The notes: a model not told the origin generated them from the sequence alone. Positions 17,284-26,222 are shown, counted from the stretch's first letter. The stretch is 64,000 bases of DNA from Arthrobacter sp. C2 (GCA_024207135.1 CP042428.1:3224001-3288000), one strand, 5' to 3'. A program made the numbers and translations.

Positions 17284-18154
17284 GGGCAGGAACAAGGGAT
17301 CCCGGAACAACGCCCCGGTGGCGCCCACCTCCCTGGCCGCACCGACCGACGGCCCGCTCGAGGGCATCTACCCCATCGACACCGGCACCGCGGAACTGGA
17401 ACGGGACCCGTACTCGCCCACCGGCTGGCTGCTGCGCATCAACGACGTCCCCTCCTCGCACGTGGATTTGGCCGACCCCGGGCACCTGGACTTCGAATAC
17501 ATGCGGTGGATCGCGGCCCTGATCCGTTCGCGCTTTGTCCCCTCGCAGATCGAGGCGGCGGGGCACAAGCTGAGGGTCCTGCACCTGGGCGGCGGCGCCT
17601 GCTCGATGGCGCGCTGGGCCTCGGACACCTACCCCAACGCCCGCCAGGTCGTCGTCGAACTGGACGGCAAGCTCGCCGCACTGGTGCGTGCCTGGTTCGA
17701 CCTGCCGCGCGCACCGCTGCTGCGGATCCGCGTGGGGGAGGCCGGGGCCGTGCTGGCCACGCTCACCGACGCCACCCGCGACCTGCTGATCCGCGACGTC
17801 TTCGCCGGGGACCAGACGCCCAAGGACCTGACCACCCTGGCGTTCACCGCGCACGCGGCCCGCGTGCTGGACGCCGACGGGCTGTACATCGTCAACTGCG
17901 GGGACACCCCGGCCTTGGAAAACGCCAGGCGGGAGGCCGCCACCATCGGTGCTGTCTTCAAGCACGTGGCCATCGTCGCGGACCCGACCATGCTCAAGGG
18001 CCGGCGCCACGGAAACGTCATCATCGCCGGATCGCATGCGCCGATCCCCGCCGGGGCCGGGTTCATCCGCGAACTGCTCGGCGGCGGGGTCCCGGCCCAG
18101 CACTGGGACGATGCCACGGTGCGCAACTTCGCGCGCCACTCCACCGCGCTCTAG
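17276..18154 (+). CDS. Spermidine synthase-like methyltransferase-fold protein
   Basis: A 292-residue protein with the polyamine-synthase Rossmann core: LRVLHLGGGACSMARWASDT (nucleotide loop), RQVVVELDGKLAALVRAWFD (acidic ribose-binding residue) and LLIRDVFAGDQTPKDLTTLA. A typical SpeE active-site pair of Asp residues (for example DxxD in DSSDP) is not evident, since LLIRDVFAG stands there. Many actinobacterial proteins of this kind are annotated spermidine synthase without evidence. GTG 17276 overlaps the GNAT stop; an alternative GTG is at 17267. Role uncertain. Confidence 0.72.
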   Translation: MAKGRNKGSRNNAPVAPTSLAAPTDGPLEGIYPIDTGTAELERDPYSPTGWLLRINDVPSSHVDLADPGHLDFEYMRWIAALIRSRFVPSQIEAAGHKLRVLHLGGGACSMARWASDTYPNARQVVVELDGKLAALVRAWFDLPRAPLLRIRVGEAGAVLATLTDATRDLLIRDVFAGDQTPKDLTTLAFTAHAARVLDADGLYIVNCGDTPALENARREAATIGAVFKHVAIVADPTMLKGRRHGNVIIAGSHAPIPAGAGFIRELLGGGVPAQHWDDATVRNFARHSTAL

Positions 18155-18288
18155 ACCGGCCCGGCCCCTGGCCTCGCCGGAGGGTGGCCGCCCGCCGCCC
18201 GCTATAGGCTTGGGTTCCGCGACCGAACCGCGGCGGAACCGGTTTCGCCGCACGACCCACCCATCTTGAGCAGGAGCCACGCACCGCG

Positions 18289-19428
18289 ATGAATACCCCG
18301 GCAACAATTTCCTTCACGCGTGAGGGAGAGGAACGCAGCGCCCGCTGGTCCTCGGCCAACGACGCGGCCGCGCCCCGCAGCATCCAGGTCGTCGACGACG
18401 CACTCGGCGCCGACGAGGCCTACCGGCTGGCCGCGGCGGGCACCGGCCTGCTCTTCACCGGGGACTACCACAACGCCCGCCAGCTGCTCGGGGCGATCGC
18501 CCGGCGCATCCCCGACGGAACGCGGGCCAAGCCCAAGCGCAACGCCGCGGAACCCACCACCGCCGAGCGCTTCTACAAGTACCGCCAGGCGCGCACCCAG
18601 CGCGCGCGGGTGCTGGCAATGCTGCTGGTCCCGGTGGATCCGGGACCCGTGGTCCCGCTGCGCCGCGCCCCCGACGTCTCCGAGGCCTGGCTCAACGCCT
18701 TCGGCCCGGTCGACGAACCCACCGTGGTGTCCCTGCAGGAACTGCTCGGGGCCATCGGCGCCCAGCAGTGGCGGGCCACCGGGCTGCACGTTCCGGCCCT
18801 GGGCGCGAGGATCCACCCGCACTACGGCACCTTCGCCCCGGTGCGCGGGGAATACCTGGACCTGGTGGCACGCGCGGAACTTCCGGGCACCGCGCTGGCC
18901 TTCGACATCGGCACCGGCACCGGGGTGCTGGCAGCGATCCTGGCCCAACGCGGCGTCGGGCAGGTCACCGGCACCGACTCGCAGGCCCGGGCCGTGGCCT
19001 GCGCCAACGCGAACCTCGAGGCTCTGGGCCTGTCCGGCAGCGCCACCGCCATCGTGCAGGACATGTACCCGCAGGGCAAAGCGGACGTGGTGGTGTGCAA
19101 CCCGCCGTGGCTGCCCGGGACCCCGCAGACGCTGCTGGACTACGCGGTCTACGACCCGAAATCGGCCATGCTGCGTGCGTTCCTCAGGGGCCTGCCGGCG
19201 CACCTTTCCGAGGGCGGGCAGGGCTGGCTGGTCATTTCCGATCTGGCCGAGCGCCTGGGGTTGCGCACCCGCGAACAATTGCTGGGGTGGATCGAGGAGG
19301 CCGGGCTGGTGGTGCGCGGGCGCGATGACACCGTACCGTCGCACGGCCGCGCCGCCGACGCGTCCGACCCGTTCCACGCCGAACGCTCGGCCGAGGTCAC
19401 CTCGCTGTGGAAGCTCGAGGCCAGGTAG
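18289..19428 (+). CDS. Class I SAM-dependent methyltransferase with NPPW motif
   Basis: A 379-residue protein. The N-terminal half (to about 190) has no recognised domain; the C-terminal half is a methyltransferase-small (MTS) domain with LAFDIGTGTGVLAAILAQRG and the catalytic DVVVCNPPWLPG. The NPPW form of motif IV is seen in N6-adenine, N5-glutamine and rRNA/protein methyltransferases such as PrmC and RlmG. RNA or protein is the likely target. GGAG lies about 12 bases before ATG 18289. It ends at a strong shared terminator hairpin. Confidence 0.8.
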   Translation: MNTPATISFTREGEERSARWSSANDAAAPRSIQVVDDALGADEAYRLAAAGTGLLFTGDYHNARQLLGAIARRIPDGTRAKPKRNAAEPTTAERFYKYRQARTQRARVLAMLLVPVDPGPVVPLRRAPDVSEAWLNAFGPVDEPTVVSLQELLGAIGAQQWRATGLHVPALGARIHPHYGTFAPVRGEYLDLVARAELPGTALAFDIGTGTGVLAAILAQRGVGQVTGTDSQARAVACANANLEALGLSGSATAIVQDMYPQGKADVVVCNPPWLPGTPQTLLDYAVYDPKSAMLRAFLRGLPAHLSEGGQGWLVISDLAERLGLRTREQLLGWIEEAGLVVRGRDDTVPSHGRAADASDPFHAERSAEVTSLWKLEAR

Positions 19429-19455
19429 CCGCACGAACGCGCCGGGGAGACAAAA

Positions 19456-19497
19456 GAAGCGGGCCGCGGGGAGGATTTCCTCCCCGCGGCCCGCTTC
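19456..19497. terminator. Bidirectional terminator, 20-bp perfect stem
   Basis: Arms 19456-19475 (GAAGCGGGCCGCGGGGAGGA) and 19478-19497 pair perfectly, with a two- to four-base loop. It lies between genes converging from 19428 and 19525. There is no U-run on the plus strand; on the minus strand the stem is followed by CTTTTGTC. Confidence 0.8.
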
Positions 19498-19524
19498 CGT
19501 GCAGGCGGTGTCCAATGCCGCGGG

Positions 19525-20991
19525 CTAGGCGCCCATTGCCTGCTCGATGACGCCGATGCCGAAGAACAGCACGAAGGCGGCGGCAACTGCCCACATCAGC
19601 GGGTGCACCTCGCGGGCGCGACCCTGGATGGCCCGGATGAACACGAAGGACACGAAGCCGGCCCCGATGCCGTTGGCGATCGAGTAGGTGAAGGGCATCA
19701 GCACGAAGGTCAGGAACGCGGGGATGGCCACACCCATGTCGTTCCAGTCGATCTTCGAGACGTGCGAGATCATCATGAAGCCAACGACCACCAGGGCCGG
19801 GGCTACGGCCTCGAACGGGACCAGGTGGATCAGCGGGGTCAGGAACATCGCGGCCAGGAACAGCACTCCGGTGACGATGGAAGCCAGGCCGGTGCGGGCG
19901 CCCTCGCCGATGCCGGCACCGGACTCCACGTAGATCTGGCTGGAGGAAGCCGAAGCGCCGCCGCCCACCACGGCACCCATGGCGTCGACCAGCAGCACCT
20001 TGTCCACGTCAGGGATGTTCCCGTCCTTGTCCACGGAGCCGGCCTCATTGGCCAGGCCCACCATGGTGCCCATGGCGTCGAAGAAGATGGACAGCAGGAT
20101 CACGAAGGCCAGCAGCAGGGCTGCGGTCACGCCGAGGTTCTGGAAGGCGCCGAAGATGTTGGCCTGCCCGATCAGCGAGAGGTCCGGCAGCGCCCAGTTC
20201 GGCATCGAGGGGGCCACCAGCGACCAGCCCTGCGGGTTGGCGGTGGTGCCGTCGAAGGACGGGCCGATCTTGAACACGGCCTCGAGGACGTTTGCCAGGA
20301 CGGCGGAGACGATGATGCCGATGAGGATGGCGCCCTTGGTCTTGCGCACGACCAGGGCGATGGTCAGCAGCAGGCCGACGATGAACACCAGGATGGGCCA
20401 GCCGACCAGCGTGCCCTCGAAGCCCAGGCCGACCGGGACGGTGGTTCCGGCGGCATCCGGGATGCGGCGCACGAAGCCGGCGTTGACCAGCCCGATCAGC
20501 GCAATGAACATGCCGATGCCGACCACGATGGCGGACTTGAGGCTCGCGGGCACGGCGTTGAACACCGCGGTGCGGAAGCCGGTGAGCACCAGCACCAGCA
20601 TGGTCAGGCCCGAAACGATGACAAGGCCCATGACGTCGGGCCAGGTGAGCCCGGGGTTGGTTGCCACGGTCACGGCGATGAAGGCATTGACGCCCAGCCC
20701 GGTGGCCATGGCGAAGGGGTGCCGGGCCCAGGCACCCATCAGGATAGTCATGATGCCGGCAACCAGTGCGGTGGCGGCGGCGACCCGGGCCGAACCCAGG
20801 GAGTCGCCGTTGGAATCCGCACCGGCAAGGATCAGCGGGTTCAGCACCACGATGTAGCTCATGGCAAAGAAGGTGGCAAAGCCGCCACGGATTTCTCTGG
20901 AGTAGTTGGATCCGCGTTCGGAGACCTTGAAGTAACGGTCCAGACGCGAAACTTTCGTCTTTTCGAGGAGGGAGTTTTCCTGTGAGGGCAT
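19525..20991 (-). CDS. NCS2 family (AzgA-type) purine permease
   Basis: A 488-residue transporter with about 13 membrane segments from the AzgA/GhxP branch of NCS2: GFATFFAMSYIVVLNPLILA near residue 40, ATGLGVNAFIAVTVA, and IFFDAMGTMVGLANEAG, which contains the substrate-site Asp. These permeases import adenine, guanine or hypoxanthine with protons. ATG 20991 is preceded on its strand by TATACT (21003-20998) with six bases between, a leaderless arrangement. The frame is open beyond, but the upstream part has no family similarity. Confidence 0.9.
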   Translation of the reverse strand: MPSQENSLLEKTKVSRLDRYFKVSERGSNYSREIRGGFATFFAMSYIVVLNPLILAGADSNGDSLGSARVAAATALVAGIMTILMGAWARHPFAMATGLGVNAFIAVTVATNPGLTWPDVMGLVIVSGLTMLVLVLTGFRTAVFNAVPASLKSAIVVGIGMFIALIGLVNAGFVRRIPDAAGTTVPVGLGFEGTLVGWPILVFIVGLLLTIALVVRKTKGAILIGIIVSAVLANVLEAVFKIGPSFDGTTANPQGWSLVAPSMPNWALPDLSLIGQANIFGAFQNLGVTAALLLAFVILLSIFFDAMGTMVGLANEAGSVDKDGNIPDVDKVLLVDAMGAVVGGGASASSSQIYVESGAGIGEGARTGLASIVTGVLFLAAMFLTPLIHLVPFEAVAPALVVVGFMMISHVSKIDWNDMGVAIPAFLTFVLMPFTYSIANGIGAGFVSFVFIRAIQGRAREVHPLMWAVAAAFVLFFGIGVIEQAMGA

Positions 20992-21160
20992 GGGGGAAGT
21001 ATAGTTCGGTTTTACGCCGCTAGGCGAAAAAACAAGGGAGAAATGCGCCACGCTCGGCAACAGATAGACCCACGTCACACTGTGGTGAACAATGGAAGCA
21101 CGGGACCTCGTACGGGGAAGCCCGCGAGGACCCAGACCGTGACGCGTAGGAGTGAAGACG

Positions 21161-22132
21161 ATGAGCGAAAACAACAGGCCCGAGGGTGACGCCGAGGTCA
21201 TCGAGGGAATCGTTGTCGGTGTCGACGGTTCGGACCAGGGCCTTTGCGCCCTGAAGTGGGCCGCACAGGAAGCCAAGCGGCGCGGAAGCATCCTGAACAT
21301 CGTGACGGCCTACACGATCCCTGTCTTCGCCGCCTCGTCCATGGATGCAGGCTATGCCACGCTGGACGACCAACTGATCCGCAACGGCGCCGAGGAAGTC
21401 GTCCGCCAGGCGCGTGCCACGATCACCGACACGGACATCACGGTGCGTACCTACATCGAGTCCGGCGACCCGGCCGGGGTGCTGCTGGACCTGAGCCGGC
21501 AGGCCGAGCTGATCGTGGTCGGCACCCGGGGCCGCGGCGGATTCGTCGGAAGGCTGCTCGGATCGGTTTCCAGTGCACTTCCGGCCCACGCCAAGTGCCC
21601 GACCGTCGTGGTGCCGCTGTGCGTTGCCAAACGAGAGGAAGGCGACGTCCAGGTCCAGGACCGCATCGTCGTCGGCGTGGACGGATCGGACCGGGCGCGC
21701 CTGGCCGTGCTCGTTGCCGCCGAGCTGGCCGCCACCCGCGGACTGACGCTGCGCGTGGTCTGTGCACTGGCCCCGATCAGCGGCGCCCTGGCCTGGATGC
21801 CGGCAACCGTCGACCAGGAAGCCGTCACCGCCGACGTGCGCCACCAGATGGGCATCGGCAAGGCCTGGCTGCAGAGCCTGTTCCCGGGCCTGGAAATCGA
21901 GACCGACGTGATCGACGGCGCCCCGGTGGAAATCCTGATCCGTGAATCCCAGACCGCCAGGCTGCTGGTGACCGGCTCACGCGGCCGTGGAGGCTTTGCG
22001 GGGATGCTCCTGGGCTCGACCAGCCAGGGTGTGCTGCACCACTCCAAGGGCCCCGTGATGGTGGTTCCCGACGGGGACGACCCGCGGCTGGCTTCTCGCC
22101 AGGAGTTCGAGGACAGGGCCAACGGCCTGTAG
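21161..22132 (+). CDS. Universal stress protein with two UspA domains
   Basis: A 323-residue tandem-UspA protein. Domain 1 (about 17-155) starts GIVVGVDGSDQGLCALKWAA and carries the ATP motif VVGTRGRGGFVGRLLGSVSS; domain 2 (about 167-310) starts RIVVGVDGSDRARLAVLVAA and has VTGSRGRGGFAGMLLGSTSQ. Both keep the G-2x-G-9x-G(S/T) ATP-binding pattern. Such proteins are induced by starvation, hypoxia and other stresses. AGGAG sits eight bases before ATG 21161. It ends at a 21-bp hairpin shared with the converging NlpC/P60 gene. Confidence 0.9.
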   Translation: MSENNRPEGDAEVIEGIVVGVDGSDQGLCALKWAAQEAKRRGSILNIVTAYTIPVFAASSMDAGYATLDDQLIRNGAEEVVRQARATITDTDITVRTYIESGDPAGVLLDLSRQAELIVVGTRGRGGFVGRLLGSVSSALPAHAKCPTVVVPLCVAKREEGDVQVQDRIVVGVDGSDRARLAVLVAAELAATRGLTLRVVCALAPISGALAWMPATVDQEAVTADVRHQMGIGKAWLQSLFPGLEIETDVIDGAPVEILIRESQTARLLVTGSRGRGGFAGMLLGSTSQGVLHHSKGPVMVVPDGDDPRLASRQEFEDRANGL

Positions 22133-22147
22133 GCCGATTCCCGTCAG

Positions 22148-22192
22148 ATGAGTGAGGGCGCTGCAACCAAGGGTTGCAGCGCCCTCACTCAT
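22148..22192. terminator. Bidirectional terminator, 21-bp perfect stem
   Basis: Arms 22148-22168 and 22172-22192 are exact reverse complements with a three-base AAG loop (ATGAGTGAGGGCGCTGC... on the left). It separates the converging usp and NlpC/P60 genes and has no U-tract. Confidence 0.8.
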
Positions 22193-22214
22193 GGTGGGCC
22201 GGCTTGCTTCGTGC

Positions 22215-23846
22215 CTAGTAGCGTCCCGCGTAGGGATGCAGGTTGTTGACCCAGCTCAGCGGGGTCACGGAGATGCCGCTGTTGGGGTTGCGTGCATGCA
22301 GGACCTGTCCGTCGCCCAGGTAGATGGCGACGTGGTAGAACGAATTGCCGCCGTTGGACGAAGAGAACACCAGGTCACCCCGGCGCAGCTGGCTGATGGG
22401 CACCTTGGTCGGGGCCGCGGCGTACTGCTGCGAGGAGCTCCGGGGCAGGCTGATTCCCGACTTGGAATAGGCCGCCTGCGTGAATGACGAACAGTCGTAG
22501 AAGTCCGGGCCGTTGGCGCCGTACCTGTACTGCTTGGATTCGTCATTGGCGATCATGCGGCCCCAGGCGAAGGCGGCGTTGTAGTTGCGTGACGACTGCG
22601 GTGCCGAAGCCTCGGGCTCGGGCTTGGGCTTGATCGATTCCTTCGGGGCCTGCGGAGCGATTGTTGGTGGCTTCGGCTTCGGCTTGGCCGTTTCCTTGGG
22701 CGCTTCGGGCTTGGCCGTCTCCTTGGGCTTGGGAGCCGGCTTGGGTGCCTGCGTCGCCTCGGGTTTGGGCTTGGCCGTTTCCTTGGGCTTGGGGGTTGGT
22801 TTGGGTGCCTGCGTCGTCTCGGGCTTCGGGGCAGGGGTCGACTCGGGGGCCTTGGGCGGAACCGCGACGGTCAGCTGGGGGGCCTTGGGCACCGAGGCCT
22901 TGGGGACCAGGGTTTGCCCCTGCGGGCGCTCGGTGGGAACCTTCGGCGGGGCGGCAAGAGGCTTGACCTCAGGCGCCTTGCTTTGCCGGATCTCCATCGG
23001 CTTGGCCTGCGGCGCGTTGTCCATCAGCTCCTGGAGCTTCTTGGCTTCGGCCGCCGCTTCCTTGGCGGCAATGCGCTCGGCTTCCTTGGCCGCGTCGACC
23101 TCGTGCAGGAAGGCCAGCTGCCCAATGAGCTGCTCACGGAGCTGTTCCTGCGGCGCGATGGAATCCTGGTAGCTGGAAAGAGTGGTGGTGGCCTCGGCAG
23201 CCGCGGTGCGCTGGGCGGCGGTGGCCTCGTCGGCGGCTTCCGCGGCCGCCGCTGCATAGTCCTGCCACGCCGTCCACAGTGCTGCTGCGTCCTCGGCATT
23301 GCTCACTGCCATGGTGCGGTTGGCGCTCAGGGCGTCCAAGGTGGAGGCCTTGTACAGGACGTCGTTGTCCTTGCTGTCCTCCAGCAGGGTCACCACGCCG
23401 GGGTTGACGCCGCCGTTGCGGTACAGGTCCGAGGCCAGTGCCCCGACATCCTTTTTGCTCGAAAGCAGGAACTCGGTGGCCTTCTCTGCCTCGGTCTTGG
23501 CTTCGTCGGCCGCTTGGGTGCGTTCGGCCACGAGCTGGTCCGCATCCAGCAGGATGTCCTGGGCGTCCAAGGCGGCGGCCTCGGCGGTGATGATGCGCTG
23601 GCGGCCTGATTCGATTTCGGATTCAAGCTGATCGACCATGGCGCTGAGGGCCTCGGGATCCGACTTGGCTGCTTCCAGCTGGGCTTGGGTAGGCAGCGCG
23701 GTGCCCACGGTGTGGGGCTGTGCTGCGATACCGATGGTGCTTGCTGCGTTCAGCGTTGCCGCTGCGGCGGGGAGTCCGCCAGTAAAGCACGTGGCTGCCA
23801 ATGCAATTGAGCAGGCGGCGACGCCCAGTGTTTCCCTGATTGCCAT
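22215..23846 (-). CDS. Secreted NlpC/P60 peptidoglycan hydrolase with Pro/Lys-rich linker
   Basis: A 543-residue exported protein. The signal peptide is in MAIRETLGVAACSIALAATC with an AAA-type cleavage region. Residues about 45-270 form alanine/glutamate-rich coiled coils as in RipA/CwlO-type hydrolases, followed by a long Pro/Lys/Ala-rich linker (about 280-425). The C-terminal NlpC/P60 domain holds the catalytic Cys in FYDCSSFTQA and His residues in SFYHVAIYLG and HARNPNSGIS. It cleaves D-Glu-to-diamino-acid bonds in stem peptides for cell separation. AAGGAT precedes ATG 23846. Its paralogue lies directly upstream (24127-25239), with the same terminal YAGRY. Confidence 0.9.
   Translation of the reverse strand: MAIRETLGVAACSIALAATCFTGGLPAAAATLNAASTIGIAAQPHTVGTALPTQAQLEAAKSDPEALSAMVDQLESEIESGRQRIITAEAAALDAQDILLDADQLVAERTQAADEAKTEAEKATEFLLSSKKDVGALASDLYRNGGVNPGVVTLLEDSKDNDVLYKASTLDALSANRTMAVSNAEDAAALWTAWQDYAAAAAEAADEATAAQRTAAAEATTTLSSYQDSIAPQEQLREQLIGQLAFLHEVDAAKEAERIAAKEAAAEAKKLQELMDNAPQAKPMEIRQSKAPEVKPLAAPPKVPTERPQGQTLVPKASVPKAPQLTVAVPPKAPESTPAPKPETTQAPKPTPKPKETAKPKPEATQAPKPAPKPKETAKPEAPKETAKPKPKPPTIAPQAPKESIKPKPEPEASAPQSSRNYNAAFAWGRMIANDESKQYRYGANGPDFYDCSSFTQAAYSKSGISLPRSSSQQYAAAPTKVPISQLRRGDLVFSSSNGGNSFYHVAIYLGDGQVLHARNPNSGISVTPLSWVNNLHPYAGRY
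22681..22830. repeat. 60-bp imperfect tandem repeat encoding Pro/Lys-rich linker
   Basis: Two to three copies of a roughly 60-bp unit encode the TQAPKP(T/A)PKPKETAKP sequence of the hydrolase linker. Near-identity at the DNA level suggests recent expansion. The basic linker probably crosses or binds the cell wall. Confidence 0.65.
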
Positions 23847-24126
23847 GCCGTGTTGATCCTTACCGCGCGATCGGTTTGCAAGTCTCGCAACCAATGCGAG
23901 AAATACGGCCTGAACGGTGCGGCCTGATCGCTGCTTCCTATAGCACCCTATGGGATACCTATTCACACTGGCAACAGCAGCCACATCAATAACTTCAATT
24001 ACAACGGTGTAATTATTCCTTAATTCGACCTTAATATGCAGGCCATTCCGAGACAACGCCCCGCACCGAAGCCATGTTGTCCAAGGTCAGTGCGGGGTGT
24101 CGCCGGACGCCGCCAAGCGGTTCCGA
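23847..24126. promoter_or_regulatory. Leader/promoter region of the first NlpC/P60 gene
   Basis: This 280-bp gap has an AT-rich core at about 23985-24035, with a perfect dyad AATTACA-ACGG-TGTAATT at 23997-24014, 151 bases before the start codon. A weak hairpin (CCCCGCAC 24059-24066 with GTGCGGGG 24090-24097) may end the upstream paralogue's transcript. I looked for a c-di-AMP (ydaO) riboswitch because such genes often have one, and did not find its conserved segments. Confidence 0.5.
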
Positions 24127-25239
24127 TCAGTAGCGGCCTGCGTACTTGTAGATATTGCGCATGCCCGCATAATTCAACCTGGTTACGGAAATACCGGCCT
24201 TTGGGTTGCGGGCATGGGCGATCTTGCCGTTTCCGACGTACATGGCCACATGGTAGAAGGACCGGCCGCGGTTGGACGACCAGAACACCAGGTCACCCTT
24301 CTTCAGCTTCGACAGCTTCACCTTCTTGGGCGCCGCCTGGTACTGGGCGCTGGAGGTGCGCTTGAGCTTCTTCCCGGCCTGCGCAAATGCCTTGCCCACG
24401 TAGCCGGAGCAATCGAAGTACCGCGGGCCGGTGGCGCCATAGCGGTACTTGTACTTGTTGTTCTTGGCGATTTTCTTGGCCCACTCGACGGACTTCTTGA
24501 TTCGGGCCGTCCGCGTCATTTTTTTGGTGGGAACCTGGATAGCGGCGGTGGCCACGGAGGCGGTGCCGAGCGCGCCGACGGCCACCTGGGTGCTTTCGAG
24601 CGTCTCTGGATCCAGCGCCGGATCATTCACCGGTTCGGCGACGTCGGATTCGGAGTCCTCCAGCGCGGCGATGAGTTCGGCCTCCTCGCGGGATTCGGAC
24701 ACCCTGGCAAGCCGCGCACTTTCTCGGGCAACCGAGGTCTTGCGCAGCGCCGCGGACGCCTCCACCAGATCCTCGTGCTTGGCATTGAGCCGCAGCTCGG
24801 CCTGGTCGAAGAGCCGCTGGGCGGTGTGGGCGAGCCTCGCGGACTCCAGCTGCTGGACCAGGGCCTGGCTCCGGCCCAGGGTTGCCAGGGAGGTTCCGGC
24901 CAGGGAAGCTGCGGTGGTCCGGTCTTGCGTGGCGGCCTCTTCCGCGGCCACGGCGTTCTCCGTGGCCTCAAGTGTTGCCGCCTCGGCGTCTTGGAGGGCC
25001 GCGCGGACGGTGGCCAGCTGCTTCTCAAGGGCCTCTGTGGTCTTCGCGGGGGAGAGCTGGGCGGCTGCCATGGACTTGGTGATGGCGGCCAGCAGGCCCG
25101 GATTGAGCTGTTCGGGGGCCGCAGCGTGGAGCTGTGTGGTCCGGCCGGCAGCTGGTGCCGGTGCACTGCTGGCGGTCAGCGCGCCGGAGGCAATGAGTGC
25201 TGCGCTGGTCACGACGACCACGCTTTTGAGGATGGACAT
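24127..25239 (-). CDS. Secreted NlpC/P60 peptidoglycan hydrolase (paralogue)
   Basis: A 370-residue exported protein, paralogous to the downstream gene. The signal peptide is MSILKSVVVVTSAALIASGA with cleavage near PAPAAG. Residues about 40-220 are an Ala/Glu-rich coiled-coil region. The C-terminal NlpC/P60 domain has the catalytic Cys in YFDCSGYVGKAF and His in SFYHVAMYVG and HARNPKAGIS. A very basic stretch (KKMTRTARIKKSVEWAKKI) precedes it and replaces the Pro-rich linker of its neighbour, perhaps to bind teichoic acids or wall polymers (inference). Likely role: peptidoglycan remodelling in growth or daughter-cell separation. Confidence 0.88.
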   Translation of the reverse strand: MSILKSVVVVTSAALIASGALTASSAPAPAAGRTTQLHAAAPEQLNPGLLAAITKSMAAAQLSPAKTTEALEKQLATVRAALQDAEAATLEATENAVAAEEAATQDRTTAASLAGTSLATLGRSQALVQQLESARLAHTAQRLFDQAELRLNAKHEDLVEASAALRKTSVARESARLARVSESREEAELIAALEDSESDVAEPVNDPALDPETLESTQVAVGALGTASVATAAIQVPTKKMTRTARIKKSVEWAKKIAKNNKYKYRYGATGPRYFDCSGYVGKAFAQAGKKLKRTSSAQYQAAPKKVKLSKLKKGDLVFWSSNRGRSFYHVAMYVGNGKIAHARNPKAGISVTRLNYAGMRNIYKYAGRY

Positions 25240-25594
25240 GAAGGGGGTTCCTAACCGCCTTGCAGTCCAACCAGGTGCTTGATTCGTGGCCGGGCAACCC
25301 GAAGCAGGATGGGCCTGCCGGGGTCAATTAGCGAAAATGGTCACGGGCTGTACTGCATCCCCAAGATGAAGGTGGGAGTGTGTGGGGGTGGCTTATGCAA
25401 CGAATGCATAACGATAATGCGGGAGCTTTTGGGGTTTGTCGAGCCCCGCCTAGCGAGAAGCGGTGATTATGGGCGATTTCCGAGACCGTTTCGTTACATT
25501 GCGGATTGCCGAAACGCCGGGCTGGCCGGGGGCGATGCGTCAACGGGCCGAGGTCGGGGAAAGCCGCAGGAAATTTTTCGAGCGAAACCGCCCG
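25240..25594. promoter_or_regulatory. 355-bp leader region of the second NlpC/P60 gene
   Basis: No gene seen. It holds a perfect dyad TTATGCA-ACGAA-TGCATAA at 25393-25411, 154 bases before the ATG at 25239, the same distance range as the dyad of the downstream paralogue. The region is otherwise rich in short C-runs on the minus strand and probably contains a long 5' leader. No riboswitch could be recognised. Confidence 0.5.
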
Positions 25595-25966
25595 TCAGCC
25601 CCAACCGAGCTCGTGCAGCCGATCATCGTCGATGCCGAAGTGGTGGGCGATTTCGTGAACGATCGTGATGCCAACCTCTTCGACCACCTGCTTTTCCGAG
25701 GAGCATATTTCCAGGATTGCATCCTTGAAGATCGTGATGCGGTCCGGCATCGCCCCGGCGCCCCATCCCGAGTCACGCTCGGTCAGGGCCGTCCCCTCAT
25801 AGAGGCCAAGTAGTTTGGTTCCAGGGTCTTCGCCCGGCAACGGCTTGTATGCGTCCTCGATGAAGATGGCGACGTTTTCCATCATCGAAAGCAGGGCCTT
25901 CGGGATCTCGTCCAGGGCGCGCTCGGCCACAAGCTCAAATTCATCGTCGGTCATTTCGTACCCCAT
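25595..25966 (-). CDS. Metallopeptidase family protein (minimal gluzincin fold)
   Basis: A 123-residue protein with the zincin motif HEIAH at residues 104-108 inside VGITIVHEIAHHFGIDDD. This is the DUF1025/minimal-gluzincin family found next to tRNA or housekeeping genes in actinobacteria; the cytoplasmic substrate is unknown. The start is ATG 25966, seven bases after TAGAGT (25979-25974, minus strand); a GTG at 25975 overlaps that box and is less likely. Confidence 0.88.
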   Translation of the reverse strand: MGYEMTDDEFELVAERALDEIPKALLSMMENVAIFIEDAYKPLPGEDPGTKLLGLYEGTALTERDSGWGAGAMPDRITIFKDAILEICSSEKQVVEEVGITIVHEIAHHFGIDDDRLHELGWG

Positions 25967-26075
25967 GCTTTGCACTCTACCGAGCGCAACTCCCGGCGGG
26001 GCAAGCGGTTTGGTGAGGTGGGACGTCGAAATCAGGGTGATGCGGGTCGCATCTTGCGCTCTCGATCGGTTCGTT

Positions 26076-26104
26076 TTGCGCGGCGGGAAATTTACCTCTA
26101 TAGT
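26076..26104 (+). promoter_or_regulatory. Promoter of the tRNA cluster
   Basis: TTGCGC (26076-26081), a 17-bp spacer and TATAGT (26099-26104) form a good sigma-70-type promoter about 45 bases before tRNA-Glu. Confidence 0.7.
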
Positions 26105-26149
26105 TGTTTGAGTCCACTGCTGCGGAGAAATTCACGGTAGAGGTTCCTG

Positions 26150-26222
26150 GCCCCCATCGTCTAGCGGCCTAGGACACTGCCCTTTCACGGCAGCGGCACG
26201 GGTTCGAATCCCGTTGGGGGTA
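26150..26222 (+). tRNA. tRNA-Glu (anticodon TTC)
   Basis: A 73-nt cloverleaf. The acceptor GCCCCCA pairs with TGGGGGT (one G-U at the end), the anticodon stem is CTGCC/GGCAG around CTTTCAC, and the T-loop is TTCGAAT. CCA is not encoded. Confidence 0.96.

Noticed and set aside
17276-18154. Calling this gene a true spermidine synthase (speE)
   Set aside because: The Rossmann core fits, but the active-site Asp arrangement and a partner speD are not evident; the name would overstate the evidence.
16766-18307. A 513-codon minus-strand frame across the GNAT and spermidine-synthase-like genes
   Set aside because: The plus-strand genes have clear motifs; the minus-strand frame is low complexity.
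25480-25499. MtrA-type GTAAC site before the second NlpC/P60 gene
   Set aside because: Only one GTAACGAAAC-like half is present; a second direct repeat at the expected spacing is lacking.
23847-25594. c-di-AMP (ydaO/yuaA) riboswitch before the NlpC/P60 genes
   Set aside because: Such genes often carry this riboswitch in actinobacteria, but I could not find its conserved segments in order in either leader. A covariance search would be decisive.
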